64,000 bases of DNA. Source: Paenibacillus sp. oral taxon 786 str. D14 (GTDB lineage Bacteria > Bacillota > Bacilli > Paenibacillales > Paenibacillaceae). The stretch lies in contig NZ_GG695971.1 of assembly GCF_000159955.1 (NCBI RefSeq), forward strand, positions 68,430 through 132,429, written 5' to 3'. Shown here piece by piece: positions 1-7,820 of the stretch (positions are counted from its first letter, which is position 1; the number at the start of each line of letters is the position of its first letter). A program made the position numbers and the translations under genes. The notes beneath the pieces were generated by a model that was not told the DNA's origin, ran no database searches, and was given only the letters and a program-made list of their open reading frames with translations.

Positions 1-937
1 GGATCAGGTAAAACGTCAACGCAAACCCGCAGGCGACCGCGATCACGGCGAACACCAGCGTGTAGTTGAAAATACGCGTTGGCGTTTTGTATAACTCGCT
101 GTGCGGGATCACCGAGACGTACTTCCACTTGTACCGCTCGGATTCAACTTTGGTCACGTTCACCTTGCCTTGGGGCGTGTCCATATCGAAGAAGGACGCC
201 GGATTTTCGGCAATGGACCGGAGTTCGCTCTCCTGCAGCCGACCGCCGTGATGATTAGAGAAAATAACGTGGTTCTCCTCATCCAACACAAACAGCTGCT
301 GGTCCGGGTACTTGGTGATGTCGTCCAAAATGCTCTCGATATACTTCGGCTTAATGTTCAGAATGATTGCGATCTTTTGCGGCACCAGCACGTTATAGAA
401 GGTGACGATCGGCGTCGCGTCCGATTCGAAATCGTAAAACTTGATGTTCCGCCGCGACGTCCATTTGGCCGGCGGTCCGGTATAGTCCATAAAAGCATCA
501 TACCAAGCGGTATCATAAAAATGATCCAGCGTCACCAGTCCCCCCACCGACGACAGGAAACGCTGATACGGGTTGTCGACGTACAGGTAAAAGGATTGGA
601 TATACGGTTTCGCGCTCGTAAATCCGTTGAGGAAGCTGGAGATAATCCGGTATGAAGTGGAGCTTTCGTAGGTGTAATGCGGATTTTTCAATACGGCCGA
701 GAGTTCGTTGAAGATCGCGGTATTATCGTAAAGCGCCAGATACAGCGTATCGATTTCGTTTAGGATCATCTCCAGTTGGGTCTGCGATTGATGAAGCAGG
801 AAGCTGCTGTTCTGGTTGATGTCTCGCTTGATGTCGTGTTGTGTCGTCAGGAAGGAAAGCGAGCCAAGCAGGACGATGGGCACGAGCAGCGGAACAAGAA
901 ACGCGGTCAGCTGTTTGGCGAAATATTTATCTCTCAT
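1..937 (-). CDS. Sensor histidine kinase, YesM family (3' end outside window)
   Basis: The reading frame opens at the ATG at 937 and runs off the window start, so only about 312 N-terminal residues are visible. They show a membrane segment near residues 10-30, a long extracytoplasmic sensor region, and a second hydrophobic segment (VFAVIAVACGFALTFYLI) close to the edge. This is the layout of YesM-type membrane kinases; the HAMP and kinase domains would lie beyond the window. The start overlaps the stop of the response regulator by four bases (ATGA), so the two are translationally coupled. The divergent sugar ABC operon at 1957 suggests the pair senses an extracellular carbohydrate and controls its uptake. 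The family call rests on this context and topology, because the catalytic core is not visible. Confidence 0.85.
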   Translation of the reverse strand, partial: MRDKYFAKQLTAFLVPLLVPIVLLGSLSFLTTQHDIKRDINQNSSFLLHQSQTQLEMILNEIDTLYLALYDNTAIFNELSAVLKNPHYTYESSTSYRIISSFLNGFTSAKPYIQSFYLYVDNPYQRFLSSVGGLVTLDHFYDTAWYDAFMDYTGPPAKWTSRRNIKFYDFESDATPIVTFYNVLVPQKIAIILNIKPKYIESILDDITKYPDQQLFVLDEENHVIFSNHHGGRLQESELRSIAENPASFFDMDTPQGKVNVTKVESERYKWKYVSVIPHSELYKTPTRIFNYTLVFAVIAVACGFALTFYLI

Positions 938-1695
938 GGGCTCGAGGGACCGTTTCGGAATTCGCTGGGCGTTTGACCGTAATAGCTTTTAAACGTCCGC
1001 GTGAAGTTTTTGGCGTTGCTGTAGCCGACTTTTTCGCTGATTTCGTAGGTTTTGTAGCTCACGTCCCGAAGCAGAGCGGCTGCCATTTCCATTTTTGTCT
1101 GCAGCACGTAGTCGGAGAAGTTTTGTCCGGTTTTTTGCTTGAAAAAGAAGCTAAGATAGTTGGCATTCATATGCACAAGCCTCGCGACCTCCTCAAGGGA
1201 GGCATTTTTATAGTTGGCTTTGACGTATTCCTTGATCTTCTGGATAATGAGGCTTTCGCCGCCTTGTCCGGGTGCGGAGGGGTTCGGCCCCAGATCTTGG
1301 TTTTCCGCAGCAGCCTCTGCTTCCAGTTCCTCTTTGATCTTGCCGAAAACATCCAATAGCACATGATATTTGGCCGGCTTCAGAATGTAGTTGATGACGC
1401 GAAAATGCAGGGCCTGCTGGGCATATTCAAAATCCCGGTATCCGCTGAGAAAGACGACCTTAATCTGCCGCCGGTGGTTGTACAGCTGCTCGGCCAGCTC
1501 GATCCCGGACATCACGGGCATCTTAATATCGGTCAGCACGATGTCAACGCGCTCGCCTTCGGCGATCAAACGGAGCGCTTCTTGGCCGTTGTTGGCCTGG
1601 CCGACGACCTGAAAGCCTACTTCGTTCCACGGAAAATAACTCGACAACGCTTCGCGCGTCTCCGCTTCGTCATCTACGATTAACAGGTTATACAT
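934..1695 (-). CDS. Response regulator, YesN/AraC type
   Basis: This 253-residue protein has an N-terminal receiver domain with the acidic pair D8-D9, the phosphoacceptor D56 (in VLTDIKMP) and the conserved lysine in LKPAK. A C-terminal AraC-type DNA-binding region with two helix-turn-helix motifs spans about 150-250 and ends in the typical GQTPSEFR. A short acidic and glycine-rich linker separates the two domains. The gene is first in an operon with the YesM-like kinase and is divergent from a sugar ABC transporter. By analogy with the family, phosphorylation would activate transcription of that transporter; the inducing sugar is not known. Confidence 0.93.
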   Translation of the reverse strand: MYNLLIVDDEAETREALSSYFPWNEVGFQVVGQANNGQEALRLIAEGERVDIVLTDIKMPVMSGIELAEQLYNHRRQIKVVFLSGYRDFEYAQQALHFRVINYILKPAKYHVLLDVFGKIKEELEAEAAAENQDLGPNPSAPGQGGESLIIQKIKEYVKANYKNASLEEVARLVHMNANYLSFFFKQKTGQNFSDYVLQTKMEMAAALLRDVSYKTYEISEKVGYSNAKNFTRTFKSYYGQTPSEFRNGPSSP

Positions 1696-1767
1696 TCGCT
1701 CACCCCGGCTTCTATGAAGTCAAATGTAATGGCATACATCGATTATAGCAGATCGCCCGAAATTGGT

Positions 1768-1783
1768 TGTAAGCGTTTAAACA
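1768..1783 (+). promoter_or_regulatory. cre-like operator in divergent region
   Basis: The sequence TGTAAGCGTTTAAACA closely resembles the CcpA consensus TGWAANCGNTNWCA, with its mismatch near the 3' end. It lies between the response regulator and the sugar ABC operon, so it could affect either. A LacI-family operator is an alternative reading. Confidence 0.5.
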
Positions 1784-1914
1784 ACGGACCGCAAACATGT
1801 GAAAAAACGATTCTTTTTATAACAAGAAGATACCTTGGAGTAAAATTTCCGCGAAATGTGATACCTTTTTCTAAGGACAGCTACCTTATCGAAGGGCCGA
1901 AGCCGATTTTATAA

Positions 1915-1928
1915 TAAAAGCGCTTACA
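1915..1928 (-). promoter_or_regulatory. cre-like site upstream of sugar ABC operon
   Basis: Read on the minus strand the site is TGTAAGCGCTTTTA, which matches 13 of 14 positions of the cre consensus. It ends 29 bases before the start of the solute-binding protein gene, a position that suits CcpA roadblock or repression. Confidence 0.55.
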
Positions 1929-1956
1929 AATTTAGTGAGTCCTAAGGGGGAAATGA

Positions 1957-3324
1957 ATGATGGGAAGAAAAAAAGTTTGGGCGCTGGGCTTGGCCATGGC
2001 ACTCCTTCTCGCACTTCTGAACGGCTGCTCATCCGGAGGGAACGAGGCGGCAAACAACACCTCCACTTCAGTCAATAACGGATCAAGCGAGAATGCCGGG
2101 GATACGGGGAATCCGGTGACCTTGCGTTTCAGCTGGTGGGGCGGCGAGGATCGTCATGCGGCTACGCTGGAGGTGATCGAGGCGTATAAGAAAATCGCGC
2201 CCAATGTCACCATCGAGGCGGAATATCAGGGCTTTGACGGATACGAGCAAAAGATCAAAACCCAGCTGACCAGCGGCACTTCGGCTGACATCATGCAGCT
2301 CGACCTGCCGTGGGTCCAGGAGCTGGTGACGAAAGGCGACTTCTTCGTCGATCTGAAGACGGTGGGAGATTTCGATGCCACGGGGTTCGATCCGACGTTC
2401 CTGGACAACTTCGGCGTTTATGACGGCAAGCTGGTGGCAGTGCCAACCGGCGTTAACGCCTACTGCTTGATCATCAACAAGACGCTGGCCGATCAGTTAG
2501 GCATCCCGACGGACATTCAATGGGATTGGGATACGCTTTACGAGCAAGGCAAAAAGCTGCATGAAGCCGACAGCGGTAAATACCTGCTGCTGGCCGACCA
2601 CGCGGCGTTAACCCAGGATTTCCGGACGATGCTGAAGCAGCGTACGGGCGAGCAATGGATCAAAGAGGACTATACCGTAGGCTTTACGAAGGAAGATGCG
2701 GTAGCCAGCTTCGAGTGGCTGCAGAAGGCGATGGAAGCGGGGGTGTACCAGCCGCTGGGTGAAGCCGACCTGTTCTTCGGGAAGCTCGATCAGAACCCGA
2801 AATGGATCAATCAAGAAATGCCGATGACCACGTCGATGAGCAGCACGCTGCCCACGTTGAAGACGGTACTGCCGGAAGGAACTGAAATTGTAACGGCGCT
2901 CCCGGCGATCGCCAAGGATGCCAAAAACACCGGCGTCGTCGTCCGTCCGTCGCAGCTGTTCGCGGTCAGCCAAAAAAGCCAACATCAAGAAGAAGCCGTG
3001 AAGTTCCTCAACTGGTTGATGAACGATCCAGAAGCGGCGGTGATCCTGGGCAGTGTCCGTTCGATTCCGCCTGTGAAGTCGTCGCAGCAAGCTGCCGTGG
3101 AAGCCGGCAAAATCGATCCGGCGATTACGAATGCGGTGGAGCTGGGGCTCGAGAACGCGGGTCTCGTGGACAACAGCATCTCTAACAACTCGGAGGTTGC
3201 AAAAATCCTTGAGGACGTCATTCAGAAGGTCAGCTATAACAAAGCCACGCCGGAGCAGGCCGCCGACGAGCTGATCGCCAGCTTAACGTCCAAATTGGCC
3301 GAAATTAAAGACCGTACTCAATAA
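1957..3324 (+). CDS. Sugar ABC transporter solute-binding lipoprotein
   Basis: The product is a 455-residue extracytoplasmic binding protein of the family 1 (MalE-like) fold. It begins with a lipoprotein signal peptide whose lipobox LNGC places the lipid-anchored cysteine at residue 24, followed by a Ser/Asn-rich linker. The motif FSWWGGEDRH after the linker is typical of Paenibacillus sugar-binding proteins. A Shine-Dalgarno site (AAGGGGG at 1944-1950) sits six bases before the chosen ATG; a second in-frame ATG follows immediately. Two MalF/MalG-like permease genes follow, and no ATPase gene is present, as is usual where a shared MsmK-type ATPase is encoded elsewhere. The substrate is unknown; the downstream GH4 remnant hints at a beta-glucoside. 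Confidence 0.93.
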   Translation: MMGRKKVWALGLAMALLLALLNGCSSGGNEAANNTSTSVNNGSSENAGDTGNPVTLRFSWWGGEDRHAATLEVIEAYKKIAPNVTIEAEYQGFDGYEQKIKTQLTSGTSADIMQLDLPWVQELVTKGDFFVDLKTVGDFDATGFDPTFLDNFGVYDGKLVAVPTGVNAYCLIINKTLADQLGIPTDIQWDWDTLYEQGKKLHEADSGKYLLLADHAALTQDFRTMLKQRTGEQWIKEDYTVGFTKEDAVASFEWLQKAMEAGVYQPLGEADLFFGKLDQNPKWINQEMPMTTSMSSTLPTLKTVLPEGTEIVTALPAIAKDAKNTGVVVRPSQLFAVSQKSQHQEEAVKFLNWLMNDPEAAVILGSVRSIPPVKSSQQAAVEAGKIDPAITNAVELGLENAGLVDNSISNNSEVAKILEDVIQKVSYNKATPEQAADELIASLTSKLAEIKDRTQ

Positions 3325-3359
3325 ACAGGTCGTAAGCGGTAGGAGGGAGAGGGTCCGTC

Positions 3360-4250
3360 ATGATTAAACGCAAGCGGAACTATCAGTATGTCGGACTGCT
3401 GTACATTTCGCCATGGATCATCGGGTTATTGCTGTTCCAGTTGTATCCGTTCTTGTCTTCGTTTTATTACTCGTTTACGAATTACAACATGGTTAGCGCC
3501 CCGACATGGACGGGTTGGGACAATTACGTCAAAATTTTTACGGGGGACCCGGAGTTTTACCAGTCCCTGAAGGTCACTGGCATATACGTGGTGCTGGCCG
3601 TTCCGGTCAAGCTCGCCTTCGCCTTGTTTATCGCCATGCTGCTAAGCGCGAAGCTGAAGGGCATCAACTTCTTCCGCACGGTGTATTATCTCCCCTCCAT
3701 CCTGGGGGGGAGCGTGGCGATCTCCGTCCTCTGGCGTTTCCTGTTCATGAAGGAAGGGGTCGTGAACGCCATGTTGGCCCGGCTCCATCTCGGTCCGGTC
3801 GATTGGCTGGGCAGCCCGGATGTGGCCCTGTATACGCTGGGCTTGCTGACCGTGTGGCAGTTCGGCTCTTCGATGGTGTTATTTTTGGCCGGTCTTCAGC
3901 AAATTCCGAGCGAACTGTATGAGGCCGGATCGATTGACGGCGCCTCCAAAACGCGAATGTTCTTCAAAATCACCATTCCGCTCCTGACGCCTATCGTCTT
4001 GTTCAACCTGGTGATGCAGATGGTCAATGCGTTCCAGGAGTTCACCGGTGCCTTTGTCATTACCGGAGGGGGACCGCTGAAATCGACTTATCTGTACGCG
4101 TTGAAGCTGTACGAAGAAGCTTTTACTTTCTTCAACATGGGTTATGCGTCGGCGTTGTCCTGGGTGCTGTTCGTGATCATCATGGGCGTGACGGCGGTTA
4201 TTTTCAAGAGCTCGGGCAGCTGGGTGCATTATGAGGATGGGGGGCGATGA
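3360..4250 (+). CDS. Sugar ABC transporter permease, MalF type
   Basis: This 296-residue integral membrane protein belongs to the binding-protein-dependent sugar permeases. It has about six membrane segments, starting with YISPWIIGLLLFQLYPF, and the cytoplasmic EAA loop is visible as YEAGSIDGASKTRMFFKITIPLL. It would pair with the following gene to form the membrane channel for the upstream lipoprotein. The start is supported by a purine-rich ribosome site (GGAGGGAGAGGG) upstream of the ATG. The stop lies just before the next start, which suggests coupled translation. Confidence 0.93.
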   Translation: MIKRKRNYQYVGLLYISPWIIGLLLFQLYPFLSSFYYSFTNYNMVSAPTWTGWDNYVKIFTGDPEFYQSLKVTGIYVVLAVPVKLAFALFIAMLLSAKLKGINFFRTVYYLPSILGGSVAISVLWRFLFMKEGVVNAMLARLHLGPVDWLGSPDVALYTLGLLTVWQFGSSMVLFLAGLQQIPSELYEAGSIDGASKTRMFFKITIPLLTPIVLFNLVMQMVNAFQEFTGAFVITGGGPLKSTYLYALKLYEEAFTFFNMGYASALSWVLFVIIMGVTAVIFKSSGSWVHYEDGGR

Positions 4251-4251
4251 C

Positions 4252-5097
4252 ATGAGAGCAGGCGTTAGTTTGAAAAAAACATGGGCGAACTACCTCTTTC
4301 TGATCGTGCTCGGTTTCATCATGGTGTATCCGCTGCTGTGGTTGTTCGCTTCTTCGTTCAAGACCAATGCGGACATCTTTGGCTCAACGAAGCTGCTGCC
4401 AAGCAGCTACGTGTGGGATGCCTACTCACTGGGCTGGCAGGGCACGGGCCAATACGGGTTCCAGGACTTCTTCGTGAACACGTTTATCTTGGTCGTGCCA
4501 ACTGTGTTGTTTACGATCCTCTCCAGCGTGTTGGTGGCGTACGGGTTCGCCCGGTTTCATTTCCCATTGAAGACATTGCTGTTCTCCATCATGATCGCCA
4601 CCTTGATGCTGCCCAACGCTTCGATCATGATTCCCCGGTACATTTTGTTTAATAAGCTAGGGTGGCTGGATTCGTACCTGCCGTTTATCATCCCGGCGGC
4701 CTTCGCCACCGGCGCGTTCTTCGTCTACCTGATGATCCAGTTCATCCGCGGCTTGCCTCGGGATCTGGACGAAGCGGCGACGATCGACGGGTGCAACTCG
4801 TTTACGGTGTTGACCCGGGTGCTGCTGCCGCTGTGCAAACCGGCGATCTTCTCGGTGGGGATTTTCCAGTTCATGTGGACGTGGAACGACTTCTTCAACT
4901 CGATTATCTACATCAGCAGCGTGCGGAAGTTCACCGTGTCGCTGGGGCTGCGCTTGTCGCTGGACGCCTCGTCCGCGGTCTCCTGGAACCAGGTCATCGC
5001 GATGTCGGTCGTCAGCATCGTACCGTGCATTCTGCTGTTCTTCCTAGCTCAGAAATACTTCGTTGAGGGGATTTCGACAACGGGGTTGAAGGGGTAA
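4252..5097 (+). CDS. Sugar ABC transporter permease, MalG type
   Basis: This is the second permease of the sugar importer, 281 residues with about six membrane helices. Its EAA loop reads DEAATIDGCNSFTVLTRVLLPL, split here only by its variable centre, and the C-terminal FVEGISTTGLKG is the hallmark ending of MalG-type subunits. I chose the ATG at 4252 because a GGGGGG-rich ribosome site sits just upstream and the previous gene ends at 4250. An in-frame ATG at 4231 would overlap the previous gene by 20 bases. A bidirectional terminator follows at 5106. Confidence 0.92.
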   Translation: MRAGVSLKKTWANYLFLIVLGFIMVYPLLWLFASSFKTNADIFGSTKLLPSSYVWDAYSLGWQGTGQYGFQDFFVNTFILVVPTVLFTILSSVLVAYGFARFHFPLKTLLFSIMIATLMLPNASIMIPRYILFNKLGWLDSYLPFIIPAAFATGAFFVYLMIQFIRGLPRDLDEAATIDGCNSFTVLTRVLLPLCKPAIFSVGIFQFMWTWNDFFNSIIYISSVRKFTVSLGLRLSLDASSAVSWNQVIAMSVVSIVPCILLFFLAQKYFVEGISTTGLKG

Positions 5098-5105
5098 AAA
5101 ATAAA

Positions 5106-5133
5106 ATCCCCTCCGTCCAAAACCGGAGGGGAT
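5106..5133 (+). terminator. Bidirectional terminator after the sugar operon
   Basis: A perfect 10-bp stem (ATCCCCTCCG paired with CGGAGGGGAT) encloses an eight-base loop. It lies between the convergent permease gene and the GH4 remnant. The flanking A-rich run serves transcription from the minus strand. Confidence 0.75.
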
Positions 5134-5139
5134 AATGAC

Positions 5140-5661
5140 TTATTTAAAGAAGTTCGGCAAATACTCTTTGTTCGCTTCCAGCATTTCATCGAGCAACTTG
5201 ATGGCGACGCCGACGGATGGAACCAGCGGGGTGACCACGCAGTTAACCTCGATGCTGGCGTCGTCCGGTAGAAAATCGAGGATGCCATTGTTAGCCACGT
5301 TCATCGTCTGAATTTCGTTCTTACCGTTATACAGCGAACACATCAGGTTTACCGCGGCCTCCGAGTAGTAAGCACCGCCGCGTTGCTCCAGCTGCTTCGG
5401 CTTCTCCTTCAGCTCGACATCGCTGTAGAGCTTGAACCGCTCTTCTTCAACGCGCTTGACGACCTCGGCGCGGTTTTCCCCTTTCTTCAGAGATTCCAAC
5501 TGCTCCTCGAGCATTTCGTCCGTCATGTAAAAATACTTCAACCAGTGCAGGTGATTCAGGCCAACGAATTCCGCATACACCCGGTCCGGGGTCACGCCGT
5601 ACTTACTGGATACTCGCTTGATTAAGCCGATTGGAGCGTTACAAAGGCCGATGCTCTTCAC
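5140..5661 (-). pseudogene. GH4 6-phospho-beta-glucosidase, C-terminal fragment
   Basis: The fragment matches the C-terminal portion of NAD- and metal-dependent GH4 glycosidases (LicH/CelF type), which are about 440 residues long. It keeps the metal-ligand region GLCNAPIG and the downstream VGLNHLHW motif. The N-terminal Rossmann domain that binds NAD, roughly 170-190 residues, is absent. The frame continues upstream for a few more codons to about 5700 and then meets unrelated sequence without a promoter-proximal start. The GTG at 5661 is only a chance start. Without the nucleotide-binding half the protein cannot be active, so I call a deletion remnant. It probably once worked with the neighbouring sugar importer. 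Confidence 0.85.
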
Positions 5662-5780
5662 GGGACACGGGTTGCAGCTGGCCGCGTTCGTGCCGGTGCC
5701 GCAAATCAGGGTTGTCAGAGGAAGGAGTTGGGGATTTACGGCTGTCCTATGTAATGTAAGATCACATCTAAAAAATGAAA

Positions 5781-5827
5781 AACCAGCCCGTATCTCGCCG
5801 TGCTTGGCGGATCAGGGCTGGCTGGTT
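5781..5827 (-). terminator. Intrinsic terminator of the small ORF at 5835
   Basis: On the minus strand AACCAGCC pairs with GGCTGGTT, with an inner CGCC/GGCG hairpin, and the stem is followed by T-rich sequence. It lies directly after the stop of the gene at 5835-6044. Confidence 0.65.
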
Positions 5828-5834
5828 ATCCATT

Positions 5835-6044
5835 TTAAACGGTGGGATAGGGGGGCGGGGTCATAAATCCGTCGATTTCGAGCGCTTTTTTCTCGATCTC
5901 CTCCCGGGTTAAGATGCCCTTCTCTATAAGCAACTCCATGATGGCGCTTAAGGTCACGAGCTGGTGATAATGCTCTTCCTTCATATCCGCCAGCTTGGCG
6001 AGCACATTCACTTCGTTCATCGGCGTGGAATAATAGGAATCCAT
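5835..6044 (-). CDS. Small conserved-looking protein of unknown function
   Basis: This 69-residue protein starts MDSYYSTPMNEV and is preceded by an excellent ribosome site (GAAGGAGGTAATC). An upstream in-frame start exists but lacks a ribosome site. The protein is acidic and helical, with a central part rich in hydrophobic residues (HYHQLVTLSAIMELLIEKG), and ends in the LTREEIEKKALEID segment. It has no signal peptide and no membrane span. A recognisable promoter lies about 170 bases upstream and a terminator follows, so it is an independent transcription unit divergent from the HtrA-like gene. I do not recognise a function. Confidence 0.75.
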   Translation of the reverse strand: MDSYYSTPMNEVNVLAKLADMKEEHYHQLVTLSAIMELLIEKGILTREEIEKKALEIDGFMTPPPYPTV

Positions 6045-6448
6045 CTGATTACCTCCTTCAGGCAGCCGTGCAAGGCACACGGTTGAATGATTTTTCTTTT
6101 GGTCTGCGATGGGTAAAGCCCACGGGATGTGGGTAAAATTGCCGTTTTTTCCCTGATAGAAATCTGCTTCTAAACCATCAAAATATGGTAAAATAAATCT
6201 ATCAATCTATCGCATTAATATAGTGTAGTCATGGGCAAGGTCAAACATTCCAGTTTTCAGAAAAAAAAGCGGTAAACTTCTCAAATTTCAGGCAACCTAT
6301 CTTCGGTTCATGACGTTAATAAAATTAAGGATACGCATGAATATGGCTTTGCTGTATTGGCATAAAGTTGAAGGGGATCTTTGCCTGGGGCAGATGGCAT
6401 GTCGATGCCAGGCCTTTTGGGAAGGCATGATGGAGGGGGAGAATAGAG
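6045..6448. other. Divergent intergenic region with long leader
   Basis: This 404-base gap holds the promoter and about 170-base leader of the small minus-strand gene, including a CCCAC/GTGGG hairpin near 6119-6133. On the plus side a hairpin (GCCTGG paired with CCAGGC, about 6384-6411) lies just upstream of the HtrA-like gene. I see no further ORF with a ribosome site. Confidence 0.5.
6217..6244 (-). promoter_or_regulatory. Sigma-A-type promoter for the small ORF
   Basis: On the minus strand TTGACC is followed after 16 bases by TATATT. These are good -35 and -10 elements for the 5835-6044 gene and imply an untranslated leader of about 170 bases. Confidence 0.55.
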
Positions 6449-7717
6449 ATGGGATGGTTTGACGATGACTTTTATTCCACCAAGGTTCCGGGGCGTATGC
6501 GCTTGTCCGAAGGCGGCAGCTTGCGGCGTTGGCGCGGTAGGCCGCGTAGGCATCGCCTGGAGCTGTCCACGCTGCAGATCTCTTTAATCTCTTCCGTTCT
6601 TAGTGCGGTAGTGGCCGTGCTGTTATTCAGTTTCATTACGGGGCTTCCTTCTTCATCGAACCGCCATGTTGCAACCAGCAGTGCGGTGTTGCTCTCGGAT
6701 GCCGGCGATCCTTATGACCGGATCAGCGCGGCGGCGGCCAAAGTGGCGCCCGCTGTGGTGAGCATCCTCAATCATGGGGAGCTGTCGGATGGCGATCCGG
6801 AGCAGGCGGCGCTGGGTTCGGGTGTGATTTTTAAGAAGGAGAAAGGAAAGGCCTTCATTATAACGAATACGCATGTCATTAGCGGTGCAAGCGATCTGGA
6901 AATTGTGACGAGCGACGGAGCCTCGCGTAAGGCAGAAGTTGTCGGACAGGATTCGATCAACGATATTGCGGTGCTGGCCATCGACGGACAAGGCATCGAT
7001 ACGGTGATCGAGCTAGGTGATTCGAAGAAGCTGCGGGCCGGAGAAACGGTCATTGCCGTCGGCAATCCGCTGGGCCTTGGAGGGACGCTGACCTCCGGGA
7101 TCGTGAGCTATACCAGCCGGATGATTCCGGTGTCGCTGAACCAGGATGGCGTGTACGACTGGGAGCAGGAAGTGATCCAGACGGACGCGGCGATTAATGA
7201 GGGGAACAGCGGCGGAGCGCTGGTTGATTTGAACGGCCGGCTGATCGGCATCAATACGATGAAGATTTCCGATACGGGCGTTGAGGGATTGGGTTTCGCC
7301 ATCCCGGTGAATGAAGTGATGAAGACGGTCGACGATTTGCTCCTGCACGGCAAGGTAGTTCGTCCTTATATGGGCGTGTACACGTTGGACCTCAACAACC
7401 GCTATTCTCCGATCACTGACGAACAGCGTGAGGATCTCAACCTGCCGAACCATGTCACCGCAGGGGTGATCGTCTTGGAGGCCCATGGCCCAGCGCTGAA
7501 AGCGGGACTGAAATTAAACGATGTCATTACCCAGCTCGACAAGCAACCGATCAAATCGACGTTGGAATTGCGCCGGTACTTGTATGAGCATAAGAAGGTC
7601 GGGGATGAGTTGGAGGTTACGTACTACCGTGACGGCAAGCTGGAGAAAGTGACCTTGGAGCTGACCGATAAGCCGTCGGAGGCGGAAATCGAACAAGGGT
7701 TAGACGATAACGAATAA
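6449..7717 (+). CDS. HtrA/DegP-like membrane-anchored serine protease
   Basis: The 422-residue product has a basic cytoplasmic N-terminus, one membrane anchor (about residues 42-66), a trypsin-like protease domain and one C-terminal PDZ domain (about 310-405). The catalytic triad is visible as H142 in ITNTHVIS, D172 in NDIAVLAI and S254 in EGNSGGAL. This is the architecture of the Bacillus HtrA/YkdA/YyxA proteases, which degrade misfolded proteins outside the membrane during secretion or heat stress. The ATG is preceded by the ribosome site GGAGGGGGAG. Its nearest partner is divergent, and glpD follows in the same direction at 7821. Confidence 0.95.
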   Translation: MGWFDDDFYSTKVPGRMRLSEGGSLRRWRGRPRRHRLELSTLQISLISSVLSAVVAVLLFSFITGLPSSSNRHVATSSAVLLSDAGDPYDRISAAAAKVAPAVVSILNHGELSDGDPEQAALGSGVIFKKEKGKAFIITNTHVISGASDLEIVTSDGASRKAEVVGQDSINDIAVLAIDGQGIDTVIELGDSKKLRAGETVIAVGNPLGLGGTLTSGIVSYTSRMIPVSLNQDGVYDWEQEVIQTDAAINEGNSGGALVDLNGRLIGINTMKISDTGVEGLGFAIPVNEVMKTVDDLLLHGKVVRPYMGVYTLDLNNRYSPITDEQREDLNLPNHVTAGVIVLEAHGPALKAGLKLNDVITQLDKQPIKSTLELRRYLYEHKKVGDELEVTYYRDGKLEKVTLELTDKPSEAEIEQGLDDNE

Positions 7718-7820
7718 ACATATTCCATGGAGAGATTCCGAAGTCATGACAGACGTAGATAGAAGCGACTGGAGTGGGGGAGGAGTCTCTTTTTTTGCGG
7801 GGAGCTGAAGGAGGATGGAG

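Noticed and set aside
101..655. Plus-strand ORF antisense to the sensor kinase
   Set aside because: It lies opposite a clear coding frame, lacks a ribosome site and has no recognisable domain.
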